Assembly (NCBI RefSeq): GCF_001187725.1
Contig: NZ_LGIQ01000009.1
Location: forward strand, 1,182,547-1,246,546
Source of the DNA: Brevibacillus reuszeri
GTDB lineage: Bacteria > Bacillota > Bacilli > Brevibacillales > Brevibacillaceae
DNA: 64,000 nt
Direction of reading: 5' to 3'
The notes beneath the pieces are model-generated. The model worked only from the letters and a program-made list of their open reading frames with translations. It searched no databases and was not told the origin of the DNA. The first letter of the stretch is position 1. Each line of letters opens with the position of its first letter. Shown here piece after piece: positions 42,402 to 51,866 of this stretch. The translations under genes and the position numbers were made by a program.

Positions 42402-43631
42402 TTACACACCAGCATAAGAGTGCAGACCTGCGATGACCAGATTGACGACTACCAGTGTGATTAGAATAATGACAAATCCAATCACGGACATCCAGGCAGA
42501 TTTGGCTCCAATCCATCCGCGAGACAGTCGCAAGTGCAAATATGCACTATAGAAGAGCCAAACAATGAGAGCCCAAACCTCTTTCGGGTCCCAGCCCCAG
42601 AAACGCCCCCATGCCTCTTGCGCCCAGATCATTGCAAAAATCAATGCCCCTAGTGTAAATACCGGATACCCGATACTAATTGCGCGGTAGCTGATTTCAT
42701 CCAGAAGGTCTGGCTCGATGCCATCAACTGACGGTTGAATGACTGCCCCCAACCGCTTGCGGAAGATAAGACGCAGACCGCCATACAAGATAACACCGGT
42801 GATGACTGACCACAGCATCGTATTCAATTTACGTGCCGCATCCTTGCCCTCCATCCACGATGGAGCACTGAACAATGGCGACATCGGTCCAGCCTTGATG
42901 ATCGTCGAATCAGCAGGGGCTACCAGAGCAGGCATTGTATACTCCGCTTTTACCTTTTCCATTTGCCCAAGCATATTTGGCTGTGGCTGATTCATTTCAA
43001 ATACCGTTTTTTGATCCATTCTGGCGAAGGTCGATTCCATCAGGATGAACCCTACCAGCATCAGAACAACGGCAAGCACGACTTCCAGCCATTTTGTACT
43101 TTTGGTCGAGACGTGCTGGGGTACGGTGCGAATCAAATACATCAAGCCTGCTGCAAAGCCTACGGCAAGTATCCCCTCACCCAAAGCTGCAGTCGTTACG
43201 TGAATATGCAACCAGTAGCTTTGCAAGGATGGAATCAAAGGCGTTACATCTTTTGGAAAAACATAGGAGTAGGCCAACATGATCACGCCTAAAGGAAGTA
43301 CAAAGGCACCGATGACATTCAGCTTGTAAATCCGATAAATGATCAGGTAAGCCAAGATAATACAGTAATCCAAGAATGCCATGAACTCAAACATATTACT
43401 CGTTGGGCTGTGTCCTCCACCAATCCAGCGTGCAATAACATAACCTGTTTGAGCTATGAAGCCCACGACAGCCAACCGATAAGCTATCGTACCGAATCGT
43501 TTTTCATGTTGCTTAGGATCGCGTCCAGCCCAGTTCTTTCCTGTCATCGCAACGACGAACACGATAGACGAAATCACGTAGAGCACAAACGCTATATCCA
43601 ATAACCAGTCACTCAATTGGATGAGCTGCAC
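42402..43631 (-). CDS. resC: Cytochrome c maturation protein ResC (CcsA/CcsB type)
   Basis: Membrane part of the system II haem exporter/ligase with ResB. The 409-residue protein has about eight hydrophobic segments and the haem-handling tryptophan-rich motif WGRFWGWDPKEVWALIVW near the C-terminus, plus conserved His in outer loops. GTG at 43631 has AAGGAGGT nine bases upstream. It follows resB by 23 bases in the resABC order. Confidence 0.94.
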   Translation of the reverse strand: MQLIQLSDWLLDIAFVLYVISSIVFVVAMTGKNWAGRDPKQHEKRFGTIAYRLAVVGFIAQTGYVIARWIGGGHSPTSNMFEFMAFLDYCIILAYLIIYRIYKLNVIGAFVLPLGVIMLAYSYVFPKDVTPLIPSLQSYWLHIHVTTAALGEGILAVGFAAGLMYLIRTVPQHVSTKSTKWLEVVLAVVLMLVGFILMESTFARMDQKTVFEMNQPQPNMLGQMEKVKAEYTMPALVAPADSTIIKAGPMSPLFSAPSWMEGKDAARKLNTMLWSVITGVILYGGLRLIFRKRLGAVIQPSVDGIEPDLLDEISYRAISIGYPVFTLGALIFAMIWAQEAWGRFWGWDPKEVWALIVWLFYSAYLHLRLSRGWIGAKSAWMSVIGFVIILITLVVVNLVIAGLHSYAGV

Positions 43632-43654
43632 GTCAAGTGTACCTCCTTGAAGCT

Positions 43655-45283
43655 CTAAGCCTTCGATTTTTCTTCAATCGTCACAGGGAATTTCATCTGT
43701 TCAACGAGTCCGTCAACTTCACGGCGCAAGCCAAACCAGTTTTTGTTCGTATGCGCAGCCATCAAAATCGTACCGTCCTGGAATTGAACCCAAATCCGTC
43801 GATGCTGCCAGAAGAAGCCCATCGCGACCCCTATCATAAAGATAAACGAGCCGAAATAAATCAATGGAACCGCTTTATCCATACGCACGTTGATACCTGA
43901 GATGTCAATCAGATCAGGCATTTTGATCTCGATTCCATATTTGGGATCGGATTTTTGCGTAAGGATCGAGCCTTGCAAATAAACCATCTTCTCACTCAGC
44001 TTGTTTTTCTGGTCCAGTACTTCAAAAGCAACCATTGGATTTTTAGGCAAATTCGTTTTAGTAGCTGGCTTTCCGTCTTTCCCCATAATGAAGTCCGGGA
44101 AGTAATCCAGCACCCTCACTTTTACCCCATCAGCAATGTCTTGCTCTTGCGCTGGATTGTACAAATCAACTTTAATCTTGCCTACTTCTTTACTTCCGTT
44201 CTTCAGGTCCATGAGATTGAAATTCAATGCACCCAGCTGCATCTCTTGCATACCAGACTGATACAAAAAAAGACTTTCGTATACCATCGGATGGTTTACG
44301 ACAATCGGCCCATTCTTAATTTCTACAAGATCAGGCTTTGCTCCTGGCAATTCTGCATTTTTGTTTATGTACAAGATGGCATCGGTCTGGTAATTTTTCG
44401 CGATGGCTCCGCCGTTCAGCTCAAGCTTGACCGGCATTTCATCCTCAGACCAGTATTCCGTCGTGTATTGCAAATTCTTCATGTAATAAGGCGTATTCGG
44501 GATCGCTACTGTTTCTCCCTCGCGTACCCAGACATACTCATCCAGGAAAAAGCCTGGAATGCTGCGTGCCAAAACACCAATCAGAAAAAGAATCAGGCCG
44601 ATATGGTTAATATAAGGACCCCACCGACTAAACCGCCCCTTTTCCGCCATCAATGCACGGTCAGTCTGGAAAATGCGGTAGCCTTTCTTATGCAATGCCG
44701 CTGCAGAGCCAGCCAGTAATTCTGCCTGGTCCGTACCTGGAGCAAGCTCTCCTTCTGCAAATAGCTTTTGACCTTTCAGAAAGGATTTGTGCTGATTGAT
44801 ACGAGGCTTTTTGAGTGCCTTGTAAAGTGGAACTACACGGTCGAGACTACAGATGACTAATGATGTACCAAGCATGACCAGGAGTGTAACGAACCACCAG
44901 GAAGAATACAGGTTGTGGAAGCCTAATTGATAGTAGATCGTACCGAGAGTCCCGTACGTATTGGTGTAAAAGCGTGCAACATCTGCCTCAGTCGGGACAG
45001 GGACAGGAATGTATTGCTGTTGTGGAAAAATGGTTCCAACCGCAGAAGCGACCAGGATGACAATAATGATACCGATTGCAATTTTAACCGAGGAAAAATA
45101 ATTCCAAACCCGATCAATTATTTTTTTCGTGTAGGTTTGAGAACGTCTTGCCATGCCCTCATAGCGCATGTCTGGAAATGCCGTCTGCTCCGAAATTACT
45201 ATGTCTAGCGGCTTTCCGCAAGATTCGCAGAGCAACGTTCCAACGGGATTCGTATGCCCACATTCACATTTTCGCTGATCCAT
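43655..45283 (-). CDS. resB: Cytochrome c biogenesis protein ResB
   Basis: Works with ResC to attach haem to apocytochromes outside the membrane. The 542-residue protein has an N-terminal zinc-ribbon (CECGH...CESCG, residues 6-22), then membrane segments near 55-75, 120-140 and 190-210, a large outer domain and a last segment near 480. GAGG lies six bases before ATG 45283; a GTG four codons earlier overlaps the resA stop. Tightly linked to resA and resC. Confidence 0.95.
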   Translation of the reverse strand: MDQRKCECGHTNPVGTLLCESCGKPLDIVISEQTAFPDMRYEGMARRSQTYTKKIIDRVWNYFSSVKIAIGIIIVILVASAVGTIFPQQQYIPVPVPTEADVARFYTNTYGTLGTIYYQLGFHNLYSSWWFVTLLVMLGTSLVICSLDRVVPLYKALKKPRINQHKSFLKGQKLFAEGELAPGTDQAELLAGSAAALHKKGYRIFQTDRALMAEKGRFSRWGPYINHIGLILFLIGVLARSIPGFFLDEYVWVREGETVAIPNTPYYMKNLQYTTEYWSEDEMPVKLELNGGAIAKNYQTDAILYINKNAELPGAKPDLVEIKNGPIVVNHPMVYESLFLYQSGMQEMQLGALNFNLMDLKNGSKEVGKIKVDLYNPAQEQDIADGVKVRVLDYFPDFIMGKDGKPATKTNLPKNPMVAFEVLDQKNKLSEKMVYLQGSILTQKSDPKYGIEIKMPDLIDISGINVRMDKAVPLIYFGSFIFMIGVAMGFFWQHRRIWVQFQDGTILMAAHTNKNWFGLRREVDGLVEQMKFPVTIEEKSKA

Positions 45284-45291
45284 TTCAATCC

Positions 45292-45819
45292 TCACTTAGG
45301 CAAAATTTTGGACACTTTGTCCGCAATCATTGCTTCATTTAGTTGACCGATGAAGATCTCCTTTACTTCTCCCTCTGGCGAGATGAAAAAAGTAGTAGGA
45401 ATCGGTCCGATCCGATACAGCTTCGTAATTTGCGATTGTCGGTCTAACAAAATCGGAAAGGAAACATTGAATTGCTTGACGAATGGCTCAACAGCGATCG
45501 GCGATTCTCCGATGTTTACACCCAGTACAACAAGTCCTTTGTCCTTAAACTTATCGTATTGAGCTTGCAAAGCGGGCATTTCTTCCTTACAAGGCTCACA
45601 CCAAGTACCCCAGAAGTTCAGCACGACGCCTTTCCCTTTCAAATCACCAAGAGCCATCTCTTGTCCTTTTAGCTGCTCCAGGCTAAAGTTCGGAGCATCA
45701 CTCCCTACTTTGACAGCTTGTGGATCTTTCACAAAGCTGGAATAGAGAGCAAAGACAAGTGCCACGAGCAAAAGGCCCAATACAGCAATTCGAACGTATG
45801 TACGATTACTTTTGTTCAT
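45292..45819 (-). CDS. resA: Thiol-disulfide oxidoreductase ResA
   Basis: Membrane-anchored thioredoxin-fold protein that reduces the CXXCH disulfide of apocytochrome c before haem ligation. The 175-residue protein has an N-terminal anchor (about 10-29) and the active site WCEPC with Cys74 and Cys77, the same numbering as in B. subtilis, which supports the ATG at 45819. The TTG at 45828 is less likely. First gene of resABC. Confidence 0.96.
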   Translation of the reverse strand: MNKSNRTYVRIAVLGLLLVALVFALYSSFVKDPQAVKVGSDAPNFSLEQLKGQEMALGDLKGKGVVLNFWGTWCEPCKEEMPALQAQYDKFKDKGLVVLGVNIGESPIAVEPFVKQFNVSFPILLDRQSQITKLYRIGPIPTTFFISPEGEVKEIFIGQLNEAMIADKVSKILPK

Positions 45820-45928
45820 GTTGCCCAAACTCCCATCTCTTCCTTATAGAAAATGCAAGGTTTTCCTTTCTATTATAGCGTTCCTAGTTTTTCCGCCAGC
45901 GCATAACTTATGAACAGATTTTGAACGA

Positions 45929-46678
45929 TCAGCGCTTGTGGCCTCCATCCCGCTTCTTTTTGACCAGTCCTTGTCGGAGAAGCTCAACTTCCGTAGTGGT
46001 CAACGGACGAAATTGCCCGGACGAAAGCCCCTCTAATGTAAGAAATCCAAGGCGGATGCGCTCCAGCGTGATAACAGGATGCCCGATAGCCTCGCACATT
46101 CTGCGCACTTGTCGGTTACGCCCCTCATGGATCGTCAGCTCGATCAAGGTTTTTCCTGCCTTCACATCTGCTTTCAGAAGCCTCGCTTCCCCTGGCGAAG
46201 TCATGCCGTCTTCCAGGCGGATACCTGTTGCAAGCTTTTTTACCTTTTCAGGCGTTGGAATCCCTTTGACCCATGCCCGGTATACTTTATCAATTTCGTA
46301 GCTGGGGTGAGCGAGCTTGTTTGCCAACTCCCCGTCATTCGTCAAGAGAAGAAGGCCGGACGTGTCGTAATCCAGACGACCTACTGGGTATACCCGTTCC
46401 TTAATCCCTTTTAACAAATCGGTTACGACCCGTCGTCCTTGCGGGTCCGTGACACTCGTAATAACCCCTGTCGGCTTGTACAGCAAAAGATGCACGTGTT
46501 GCTCCAGCTGAATTCTTCTTCCATTCACCACGATCTGGTCGCTCTGCGGGTTCACTCTCGTCCCCAGCTCACGAACCACATTGCCGTTCACTTGTACCTT
46601 GCCTTGTACAATCAACTCTTCACAATGGCGACGAGAGGCTACTCCAGCATGTGCCAAGACTTTTTGTAAACGTTCCAT
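45929..46678 (-). CDS. rluB: 23S rRNA pseudouridine synthase RluB
   Basis: Modifies uridine in helix 89-93 region of 23S rRNA. The 249-residue protein has an N-terminal S4 domain (RLQKVLAHAGVASRRHCEELI) and the RsuA/RluB/E/F catalytic motif GRLDYDTSGLLLLTNDGE with the nucleophile Asp. GAGGTGAT lies seven bases before ATG 46678. It stands between spmB and resA as ypuL does in B. subtilis. Confidence 0.95.
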   Translation of the reverse strand: MERLQKVLAHAGVASRRHCEELIVQGKVQVNGNVVRELGTRVNPQSDQIVVNGRRIQLEQHVHLLLYKPTGVITSVTDPQGRRVVTDLLKGIKERVYPVGRLDYDTSGLLLLTNDGELANKLAHPSYEIDKVYRAWVKGIPTPEKVKKLATGIRLEDGMTSPGEARLLKADVKAGKTLIELTIHEGRNRQVRRMCEAIGHPVITLERIRLGFLTLEGLSSGQFRPLTTTEVELLRQGLVKKKRDGGHKR

Positions 46679-46735
46679 CGTATGGATCACCTCTACAACA
46701 TCATACCCATTCTTACCAGTGTGGACAAGAAAAAG

Positions 46736-46768
46736 GGAAAAACTTCCCCGGGCAGAGGGAAGTTTTTG
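46736..46768 (-). terminator. Terminator after spmB
   Basis: AAAAACTTCCC pairs with GGGAAGTTTTT around a nine-base loop. It lies between spmB and rluB. Confidence 0.88.
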
Positions 46769-46791
46769 TCGGATTCTGTGAAATTGTGCAT

Positions 46792-47325
46792 TTAGGAGAA
46801 GACATATGAAACAACCAGTAGGGAAAAAATGACACCAGCCAGATCAGACCATAACCCTACCTTCAAGGCATATCCCGAATTTCGGATACCGACTGCACCA
46901 AAATAGACCGTGAGCACATATAGCGTAGTGTCTGTGCTCCCTTGCATAGTCGCGGCCAATCGTCCAAGGAAAGAATCCGGTCCGTACTGTGCAATCAAAT
47001 CAGTCGCAATTGCCAGTGAACCTGTCCCTGTCATTGGTCTGAGCAATGCTAAAGGAACAATCTCCTCTGGAACATGAATGGCATCCAGCACTGGTCTGAT
47101 CGCACCAAGCAGCAGCTCAAGCGCCCCTGATTCCCGGAACATGGTCACAGCAACCATCATCGCGATCAGATGAGGCAAAATACGAATGGTAGTCGTAAGC
47201 CCCCCTTTTGCACCCTCCACAAACGTCTCATAAACCGGAACCCGTTTGTTCCAGCCGTAGAGCAGCACAAAGGCTATCATTACGGGAATGGCCCAAAGGG
47301 AGAGCAGGGATACCCATTGGTACAT
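46792..47325 (-). CDS. spmB: Spore maturation protein B
   Basis: Membrane protein needed with SpmA for full dehydration of the spore core. The 177-residue protein has four to five hydrophobic segments and the nucleoside-gate-like core shared with SpmA (RESGALELLLGAI, PLALLRPMTGTGSLAI). ATG at 47325 has GGGGGA six bases upstream. It is the last gene of dacB-spmA-spmB. Confidence 0.94.
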   Translation of the reverse strand: MYQWVSLLSLWAIPVMIAFVLLYGWNKRVPVYETFVEGAKGGLTTTIRILPHLIAMMVAVTMFRESGALELLLGAIRPVLDAIHVPEEIVPLALLRPMTGTGSLAIATDLIAQYGPDSFLGRLAATMQGSTDTTLYVLTVYFGAVGIRNSGYALKVGLWSDLAGVIFSLLVVSYVFS

Positions 47326-47338
47326 GTGCATTCCCCCT

Positions 47339-47929
47339 TTATCGGTGACGTCTTATGTGCCGATAGCGATACCAGCGGTCAATCAATAAGGCAACAATCG
47401 TAGCAGCAAAGGATGAGAGCAGGGTCGTTCCCACGATTTCTACCGGATTCACAGACCCGTATTGCATGCGGATGGCAATCATTGTTGTTGGAATAATCGT
47501 AATACTCGCTGTATTAATAGCGAGCAATGTGCACATCGCAGGTGAGGCTGTTTGTTTGTCCGGGTTCAGCTTTTGCAATTCTTCCATCGCTTTCAATCCC
47601 ATCGGAGTAGCAGCGTTCCCGAGCCCTAGCAAATTCGCACTCATATTCGACAAAATATATCCCATAGCTGGGTGGCCTTTTGGAACATCGGGAAACAAAC
47701 GCGAAATGATTGGCGAAAGAATCCTAGCGAGCAGCTCCAAAAGGCCTGACTTTTCTGCGATGCGCATGATCCCCATCCAAAATGCCAAAATGCTGAGGAG
47801 ACCAAAACAAACTGTTACGCCTGTTTTGGCTCCCTCAAATGCAGCCTGATTAACTGCTTCAATCCTTCCTGTTGCTGCGGCTACTGCGATACTGATCACA
47901 ATCAGGGCGAGCCAGATGATATTAAGCAC
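47339..47929 (-). CDS. spmA: Spore maturation protein A
   Basis: Paralogue and partner of SpmB, 196 residues with about five hydrophobic segments. Family features: GILRIAEKSGLLELLARILSP-like stretch (here MGIMRIAEKSG), HPAMGYILSNMSANLLGLGNAATP and the LNTASITIIPTTMIAIR region. GTG start overlaps the dacB stop by eight bases. Part of a mother-cell operon in B. subtilis under sigma-E. Confidence 0.94.
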   Translation of the reverse strand: MLNIIWLALIVISIAVAAATGRIEAVNQAAFEGAKTGVTVCFGLLSILAFWMGIMRIAEKSGLLELLARILSPIISRLFPDVPKGHPAMGYILSNMSANLLGLGNAATPMGLKAMEELQKLNPDKQTASPAMCTLLAINTASITIIPTTMIAIRMQYGSVNPVEIVGTTLLSSFAATIVALLIDRWYRYRHIRRHR

Positions 47930-49100
47930 TCCACAGCCCCCCCGCCATCAAGTCCCACAGCTTGTGCCAAAAGGTTTGCGAACCTGATTGTGCTTGTGGC
48001 GACGTCCAGGTTTGCTCAGTCACATCCACTTTCAACGGTACTTGACCGATCATATCGTCTTTGAGATAGAACTGGAGAAAACCGATCAGCTGACCGTCCA
48101 TCTTGGCTGTTACATTCGATTCCCCCATGACCACCTTCGTACGCATGACCGCCTCCTCTGATGATTGCAGCGGGTATTGAAAAGCATTCATCGCGACTAA
48201 ATGCGTACCTGCCTCCATCGTTACCGGTGTTTGCGGCTGTACGTTTTCTCCCAAGCTCACCAGCTTTTTCAGCGGGAAGTTGCTAAAACCCCAGTCCATG
48301 AGCTTAGCCGAATCGTTCCAGTCGTCGGAAGCATTCAGAGTGATCGTCGCAAGCTGCCTGCCATCACGAGTTGCCGATGAAGCGAGGCATCGCTTTGCCA
48401 GCTTCGTATAGCCTGTTTTGACTCCATCCGCACCGTTGTACAGGTGCAGCATTTTGTTTTTGTTCAAAAGCCGTCGATCCCACTCTTCTCCCTCCCAGGA
48501 GATGTCCTTCACCTTCGTCGAAACGATTTTTCGAAAGGTAGGATTATGCAGCGCATAGGCTGACAGCTTTGCCATATCTTCTGCTGTAGAATAATGCATA
48601 TTACTATCGTCCAAACCGTGGGGGTTTGTAAAATTCGTATGCTCCATTCCGATGAGGGCAGCCTTTTCATTCATTAAGTAAGTAAAGCCTGGTACGGAGC
48701 CGCCAATATGTGTGGCGATTGTAACCGCTGCATCATTGCCTGAACGCAGCATCAGCCCATATAAAAGCTCCTCTAATGTCAGCTTTTCCGATCGCTTCAA
48801 GTAGATCGAAGACCCCTCTACACCAACCGCTTCAGGTGGAACCGTAACCTCCGCGTCCAGCTTACCCATCTCGATAGCCACAATCGCCGTCATGGTCTTC
48901 GTCAAGCTGGCGATCCTCATCTTTTTCGTTCCATTTTTTGAATAGAGAATTCTGCCGCTCGTCACATCTATCAATGCCGCTCCCTCTGCGGAAAGGCCAG
49001 GAGGAGAGCCCGCTGCTTTTGCCTCGCCCCCCGGCCCGATTAATAGCTGTATCAAAAGAAAAACGACGAGCACGCCGGACAGCTGTTTTCGCACGTTCAT
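47922..49100 (-). CDS. dacB: D-alanyl-D-alanine carboxypeptidase DacB, sporulation type
   Basis: Trims stem peptides of the spore cortex (penicillin-binding protein 5*). The 392-residue protein has a signal peptide (cut near AKA-AG, residue 30), SLTK at 65-68, SGN and KTG motifs, and a C-terminal beta domain. ATG at 49100 has GGGGAGGA five bases upstream. A CATATACT with GTACTAT 15 bases before it (49148-49177) is a fair sigma-E-like promoter. Operon with spmA and spmB as in B. subtilis. Confidence 0.94.
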   Translation of the reverse strand: MNVRKQLSGVLVVFLLIQLLIGPGGEAKAAGSPPGLSAEGAALIDVTSGRILYSKNGTKKMRIASLTKTMTAIVAIEMGKLDAEVTVPPEAVGVEGSSIYLKRSEKLTLEELLYGLMLRSGNDAAVTIATHIGGSVPGFTYLMNEKAALIGMEHTNFTNPHGLDDSNMHYSTAEDMAKLSAYALHNPTFRKIVSTKVKDISWEGEEWDRRLLNKNKMLHLYNGADGVKTGYTKLAKRCLASSATRDGRQLATITLNASDDWNDSAKLMDWGFSNFPLKKLVSLGENVQPQTPVTMEAGTHLVAMNAFQYPLQSSEEAVMRTKVVMGESNVTAKMDGQLIGFLQFYLKDDMIGQVPLKVDVTEQTWTSPQAQSGSQTFWHKLWDLMAGGLWSA

Positions 49101-49195
49101 AAACGTCCTCCCCATCACAAAAGTACAACGATACATAGTTTGTACAAAGTATATGGGGACGAGTCGTTTGATAGTACGAAAAACTGTCCAGGTAA

Positions 49196-49783
49196 CTAGT
49201 CGTTTGATGGTTCCTCTGCTTTTCCAAAGAGTGCGGATGCTTCCAAGCGCGCCTCTTCGATGTCGAGATTGATGGGCGGCTCCGGTAAGTCACCAAGCTC
49301 GCGCAGCCCAAAATGTTCCAGGAAATCTTTTGTCGTCGCATAAAGAATCGGACGTCCAATTCCTTCTGCCCTGCCCGCCTCGCGAATGAGCTGCTTCGAC
49401 AAAAGGGTATTTAATGCCTTTTCGCATTTTACACCACGAATTTCCTCGATTTCAGATCGCGTCAATGGTTGTTTATAAGCAACAATCGCTAATGTTTCCA
49501 AGGCAGCCTGGGAAAGCGTCGATTGTCCCGGTGATGTTGCCAAACGCTCGAAATAAGGGACATGCTCAGGCAGTGTGGTCAACTGGTACGCTTTGGCTAC
49601 CTCCACAATTTGAATGCCACGACCCGCCCTGCGAAAGTCCGCTTTCATATCCTCAATCACGTCGACAACTACATCTTCGGATACCTCGGTGATTTCACTA
49701 ATTTCTTTGGCGTCGATTCCTTCATCACCCGAGATGAACAACAAGCCCTCAATGACGCCTTTCAGCTTGTCATAGTCCATCAT
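49196..49783 (-). CDS. scpB: Condensin-like subunit ScpB
   Basis: Part of the Smc-ScpA-ScpB complex that folds and separates chromosomes. The 195-residue protein has tandem winged-helix domains (VIEGLLFISGDEGID start and TLAIVAYKQPLTRSEIEEIRGV). AAAGGAGC precedes ATG 49783. It overlaps scpA by 14 bases, so translation is coupled. Confidence 0.96.
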   Translation of the reverse strand: MMDYDKLKGVIEGLLFISGDEGIDAKEISEITEVSEDVVVDVIEDMKADFRRAGRGIQIVEVAKAYQLTTLPEHVPYFERLATSPGQSTLSQAALETLAIVAYKQPLTRSEIEEIRGVKCEKALNTLLSKQLIREAGRAEGIGRPILYATTKDFLEHFGLRELGDLPEPPINLDIEEARLEASALFGKAEEPSND

Positions 49784-50537
49784 TTGAGGCTCCTTTCGAT
49801 CCATTTTCACAAATCATAATATCTTGAAAGAGTTGATTTTGAATACAAGTAATTTCTTTTGCCTTCATTAGCTCAAGCAGCGCAAGAAAAGTGGTGACAA
49901 TCTCCGAACGAGTAGCACCACCTGTGAATAGCTGGGAGAAACGAACCATACCACCGACTCCGCGAACAAGATGACGAATCTCTTTCATCCTGTCTTTAAT
50001 AGAGACTTCATCACGCGAGACTTTGGTAATCGGTTCTTTTTCCTTGACCTTCTTCACCAGCTTTTCCAGCGCATTTATCAGATCGTAGAGAGATACATCC
50101 TTTACGGTATGGTCTTCCTCTCGTACGTAAGGAGCCAGATTCTCTGCCGGGCGTGTAAACACCTGATTGCGCCCAATTTCCATTTCGCGCAGTTGTGCTG
50201 CCAGCAGCTTGTAACGCTTGTACTCCAAAAGACGAGCAACCAGCTCTTCGCGAGGGTCGATCTCTTCTACGTCCATATCCAAGAACTGTTGAAAGACGTG
50301 TTCCTCTTTCTTTGGCAACAGCATTTTGCTTTTAATAGAGAGGAGGGTTGCCGCCATGACTACGAATTCACTCGCAACATCCAGTTGTAGCTGCTGCATC
50401 GTGTCTATTGTCGCAAGATATTGTTCGGTAATCTCTGCTACTGGTATGTCGTAGATGTCCACTTCGGCCTTGTCAATCAAGTGAAGTAACAGGTCGAGTG
50501 GGCCCTCAAAGGAATCCAGTTTAATGCTGTATGCCAA
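49770..50537 (-). CDS. scpA: Kleisin subunit ScpA
   Basis: Kleisin that bridges the Smc heads and binds ScpB. The 255-residue protein begins with the classic SFEGPLDLLLHLI and ends with a winged-helix (VTTFLALLELMKAKEITCIQ, split here). The TTG start at 50537 has GAGGGA six bases upstream. Immediately upstream of scpB in the usual order. Confidence 0.96.
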   Translation of the reverse strand: MAYSIKLDSFEGPLDLLLHLIDKAEVDIYDIPVAEITEQYLATIDTMQQLQLDVASEFVVMAATLLSIKSKMLLPKKEEHVFQQFLDMDVEEIDPREELVARLLEYKRYKLLAAQLREMEIGRNQVFTRPAENLAPYVREEDHTVKDVSLYDLINALEKLVKKVKEKEPITKVSRDEVSIKDRMKEIRHLVRGVGGMVRFSQLFTGGATRSEIVTTFLALLELMKAKEITCIQNQLFQDIMICENGSKGASNDGL

Positions 50538-50556
50538 CAGTAGTCCCTCGTTTCCT

Positions 50557-51225
50557 CTAAATAAACAGTGTTGCGATGCTTTGCGCGATTCCCTGAACCC
50601 CCATGATTACCATCATGAATGGAACATCAAATATAATCGAGCGGATTCCCGGAATAAAGATGAGCAATAACAAGATCCACGGTCCGTAAATTTCAAACTT
50701 GTAGAATACCCCGTCCCAGCTGCGCGGAGACAGGAAGCGCAGGATTTTGTAGCCATCCAGTGGAGGAACAGGCAACAGGTTAAACATAAACAAAGCAGCG
50801 TTAATCGTCACCAAATATTGCATGGTATGCTCGATCGCAAATACGGCTTTCTCACCCATTCCCTGCGTGACGCCGTAATAGCCCATCAAAATGAATATGG
50901 TGTAGGAAATGATCGAGAGCACGAGGTTAATAAGCGGGCCTGCTGCTGAAACATAGACGATGCCCAGGCGCTTGTTTCCACGAAAATGAAGCGGATTGAT
51001 TGGAACTGGCTTCGCCCATCCAAACGGACCAAACAGAATGAGAATCAAACCGAATGGATCAATGTGCGGGATTGGATTCAATGTCAGGCGTCCCTCATCC
51101 TTGGCTGTGCTGTCACCCAGCTTCCAAGCGATAAAGGCGTGCGCCCATTCGTGTAAAGAGAAAGCGATGACGAATGCGATTAAGCGAAACGGCACCGTAT
51201 TCCATTCAAAGTGAAAAAGATCCAT
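50557..51225 (-). CDS. M50-family site-2 protease
   Basis: Predicted intramembrane zinc metalloprotease, 222 residues. HEWAH at 25-29 gives two zinc His and the catalytic Glu; PPLDGYK supplies the third ligand region. About six hydrophobic segments, and no PDZ domain, so it is the short type. GGAGGAACC precedes the ATG. In B. subtilis a similar gene lies by scpA. Substrates are unknown; SpoIVFB-like activity is not implied. Confidence 0.9.
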   Translation of the reverse strand: MDLFHFEWNTVPFRLIAFVIAFSLHEWAHAFIAWKLGDSTAKDEGRLTLNPIPHIDPFGLILILFGPFGWAKPVPINPLHFRGNKRLGIVYVSAAGPLINLVLSIISYTIFILMGYYGVTQGMGEKAVFAIEHTMQYLVTINAALFMFNLLPVPPLDGYKILRFLSPRSWDGVFYKFEIYGPWILLLLIFIPGIRSIIFDVPFMMVIMGVQGIAQSIATLFI

Positions 51226-51321
51226 TGGTTCCTCCTCAGAAAAATCGTCTACCTTCTAGGATACCAGCAGATGGATAGGCTTACAAGTATTCTGCTTTTG
51301 GTATTCATAGAGAGAAAACAA

Positions 51322-51354
51322 ACACCGGCACCCTTTCGGCGCCGGTGTTTGACT
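51322..51354. terminator. Terminator after ppiB
   Basis: CAAACACCGGC and GCCGGTGTTTG arms pair nearly perfectly around CACCCTTTCGGC; the minus-strand tail is weakly T-rich. It separates ppiB from the M50 gene. Confidence 0.75.
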
Positions 51355-51364
51355 TAGCAGCTTA

Positions 51365-51799
51365 TTATTCAGCTACCACTTTTACAGTGCTCATTTTGTC
51401 GCCTTGCTTGATCGCGTCCACGTGCTCCATACCGGAAGTGATGCGGCCAAATACCGTATGTACGCCATCAAGGTGAGGGAAGGAATCATAGCAGATGAAG
51501 AATTGGCTTCCGCCAGTGTCTTTTCCTGCATGCGCCATGGAGAGCGCACCGCGCAGATGCTTGTGCGGGTTTCCTTTGGTTTCACATTTGATTGTGTAGC
51601 CAGGGCCGCCAGTACCGGTTCCATGCGGGCAACCGCCTTGTGCTACGAAGCCTGGGATCACACGGTGGAAAGACAGGCCGTTGTAGAAGCCTTCGTTGAT
51701 CAGCTTTTCAAAGTTACCTACTGTTCCAGGAGCTTCTTGATCAAACAGCTCCAATTCGATCTCATTGCCATTTTCCATGGTGATATGTGCTTTTTTCAT
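51365..51799 (-). CDS. ppiB: Cyclophilin-type peptidyl-prolyl isomerase
   Basis: Cytosolic cis-trans prolyl isomerase, 144 residues, matching PpiB of B. subtilis. Conserved active-site residues occur in FHRVIPGFVAQGGCP (Arg, Phe, Gln), SMAHAGKDTGGSQFFI and HLDGVHTVFGRI. GGAGGC lies seven bases before the ATG. No signal peptide. Single gene with its own terminator. Confidence 0.96.
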   Translation of the reverse strand: MKKAHITMENGNEIELELFDQEAPGTVGNFEKLINEGFYNGLSFHRVIPGFVAQGGCPHGTGTGGPGYTIKCETKGNPHKHLRGALSMAHAGKDTGGSQFFICYDSFPHLDGVHTVFGRITSGMEHVDAIKQGDKMSTVKVVAE

Positions 51800-51866
51800 A
51801 TGTATGCCTCCAAACCAGGTAAAGTTAACGTTCTCATTTTACCATGCGATGGAGTTGACGTCCAAT